Shown here: positions 63,297 to 64,000 of the stretch, in pieces | Numbering within the stretch: position 1 is the first letter of the stretch | How the letters are laid out: every line of letters starts with the position of its first letter | NCBI GenBank assembly: GCA_002102555.1 | Contig: MCFL01000123.1 | Coordinates: forward strand, 1-64,000 | From: Catenaria anguillulae PL171 | Taxonomy: Eukaryota > Blastocladiomycota > Blastocladiomycetes > Blastocladiales > Catenariaceae | Direction: 5' to 3' | DNA length: 64,000 bases | Translations under genes and position numbers: made by a program | The notes under the pieces: generated by a model | The model's database searches: none | What the model was told of the DNA's origin: nothing | What the model saw: the letters and a program-made list of their open reading frames with translations, nothing else

Positions 63297-64000
63297 TGGT
63301 GATCTTGCAAAGTTTCACCCGAGCGGCTCGTGGCAGCTTCCGCTGCACCACCCAACAGGGGAATCGACCGTCCAGCTGCTGGGACCGGCGTCGCATCCCG
63401 TGACCGCGACTGGATGCCTGGTTGTTGCGTTCATCCACCGTCTTTTGCTTTTTCCTTCCACGACCATCGTGATCCGCACCGGAAGAAGTTGCCGATGGCG
63501 ATGGCGAGCGGTTGGCAGCTGTCCTCGATCGTTGTCCCTTGTCCCTTGGGGCGGCCAGTTGGGTTTCGTCCACCTCCATCTTGTCGGCCTCTGTAATCTC
63601 GTCATCCACAAAGATTGCCTCGCTCTCCTTCGCAAACTCCGCCAGGGCTTTGGAAACAGAAGCAGCAGCGACTTGGTTGCCACCAGCAATGGCCAACAGA
63701 GATGTCACAAGCGTTGTGAGGAGCATACTTTGCTTTTGCACAAATGCTTTCAAGGGGGCATCGGTTGCTTTTTGGGTTCTTGCCGCCACCTTCTCTTCTG
63801 ATGCCGCCAGGGCAGCACGCAAACGCGAGTTTTCCGCTTCGAGCAGAGCAATGCGATCCGGCGAGTCGTGAGTGTTTGGTTGGTCAGCCTGCTGTTCGTT
63901 TTGGGCGTTTCTTGAGCGTCCATTTGCAGCCGCAGCATATGACTGGCCTGGCAGTACTTGAGACCCACTTGACCTGCGGGTGGGCGCTGGCCCAGTTTGT
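63271..64000 (-). CDS. LINE ORF1 C-terminal part, runs off the right edge
   Basis: Minus-strand frame with LLEAENSRLRAALAASEEKV (coiled coil), KMEVDETQLAAPRDKGQRSR and a basic tail GRGRKKQKTVDERNNQ, ending at 63271. The same layout and a similar basic tail occur in the ORF1 at 40828-42672. QVLPGQSYAAAANGRSR near the right edge equals PGQSYAAALGGRNR of that copy. Confidence 0.8.
   Translation of the reverse strand, partial: QTGPAPTRRSSGSQVLPGQSYAAAANGRSRNAQNEQQADQPNTHDSPDRIALLEAENSRLRAALAASEEKVAARTQKATDAPLKAFVQKQSMLLTTLVTSLLAIAGGNQVAAASVSKALAEFAKESEAIFVDDEITEADKMEVDETQLAAPRDKGQRSRTAANRSPSPSATSSGADHDGRGRKKQKTVDERNNQASSRGHGMRRRSQQLDGRFPCWVVQRKLPRAARVKLCKITNDTLWTSR

Larger units (their letters stand above)
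49719..64000 (-). mobile_element. Nearly full-length LINE (Tad/I-like: ORF1, endonuclease, RT, RNase H, CCHC), interrupted by two elements and running off the right edge
   Basis: Order on the minus strand: ORF1 C-terminal part (64000-63271), ORF2 start at 63296, endonuclease (57180-56740), linker (56795-56184), RT (56075-54672 and 54653-54405), RNase H plus CCHC (52332-50260), 3' UTR, A tail as a T run at 49719-49728. The 3' terminus is ATACATGTAATAGCGATT. Insertions are an ORF1-only retroposon at 52828-54387 and a DIRS element at about 57155-62988. Without them about 6.9 kb is visible. ORF2 has a few frame changes, so the copy is probably inactive. RNase H after RT with a terminal CCHC fits Tad- or I-related clades. 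Confidence 0.88.

Overview
The window looks like nuclear DNA of an intron-bearing opisthokont, most likely an early-diverging (zoosporic or zygomycete-grade) fungus. The evidence is a set of single-copy eukaryotic genes with short GT-AG introns (67-120 bp) and a transposon mix of DIRS, Ty1/copia, LINEs with a C-terminal RNase H, a Helitron and tRNA-derived SINEs. The exact taxon cannot be read from the sequence.

Host part, about 1-21 kb. A TOR kinase gene (minus strand, 3' part outside the window) is followed by a HemK/PrmC-type glutamine methyltransferase (plus), a TRAPPC2L/Tca17-like trafficking subunit (minus), the Elongator scaffold ELP1/IKAP (plus, three exons, complete) and the peroxisomal import receptor PEX7 (minus, two exons). 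Between ELP1 and PEX7 lie a degraded Helitron-type rep/helicase gene and poorly resolved coding pieces. Between PEX7 and 21 kb is at least one unrecognised multi-exon minus-strand gene. A 1,142-bp copy of ELP1 exon 2, with no difference seen in the stretches compared, lies at 21.3-22.4 kb.

Repeat part, about 23.7-64 kb. Almost everything here is nested retroelement. An old Ty1/copia element (minus, LTR-like ends near 24.4 and 40.0 kb) is split by an old ORF1-only retroposon (itself split by a younger ORF1-only retroposon and a LINE 3' fragment), two tRNA-headed SINEs, another ORF1-only retroposon and a LINE 3' fragment. Each of these insertions is bounded by a 12-19 bp target-site duplication that can be read directly. 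From 40 to 49.7 kb there is a patchwork of LINE fragments, a second copia fragment and a non-autonomous piggyBac-like element with TTAA duplications and a matching empty site nearby. From 49.7 kb to the window end a nearly full-length minus-strand LINE (endonuclease, RT, RNase H, CCHC) is interrupted by an ORF1-only retroposon and by a structurally complete-looking DIRS element whose inverted termini and internal complementary region are visible.

The most unusual feature is a family of retroposons that carry a complete ORF1-type protein (zinc knuckle plus coiled coil) but no reverse transcriptase. They share their 3' end with the resident LINE, analogous to mammalian HAL1 elements. Three copies have fully open ORF1 frames, which suggests that the protein itself matters for their spread.
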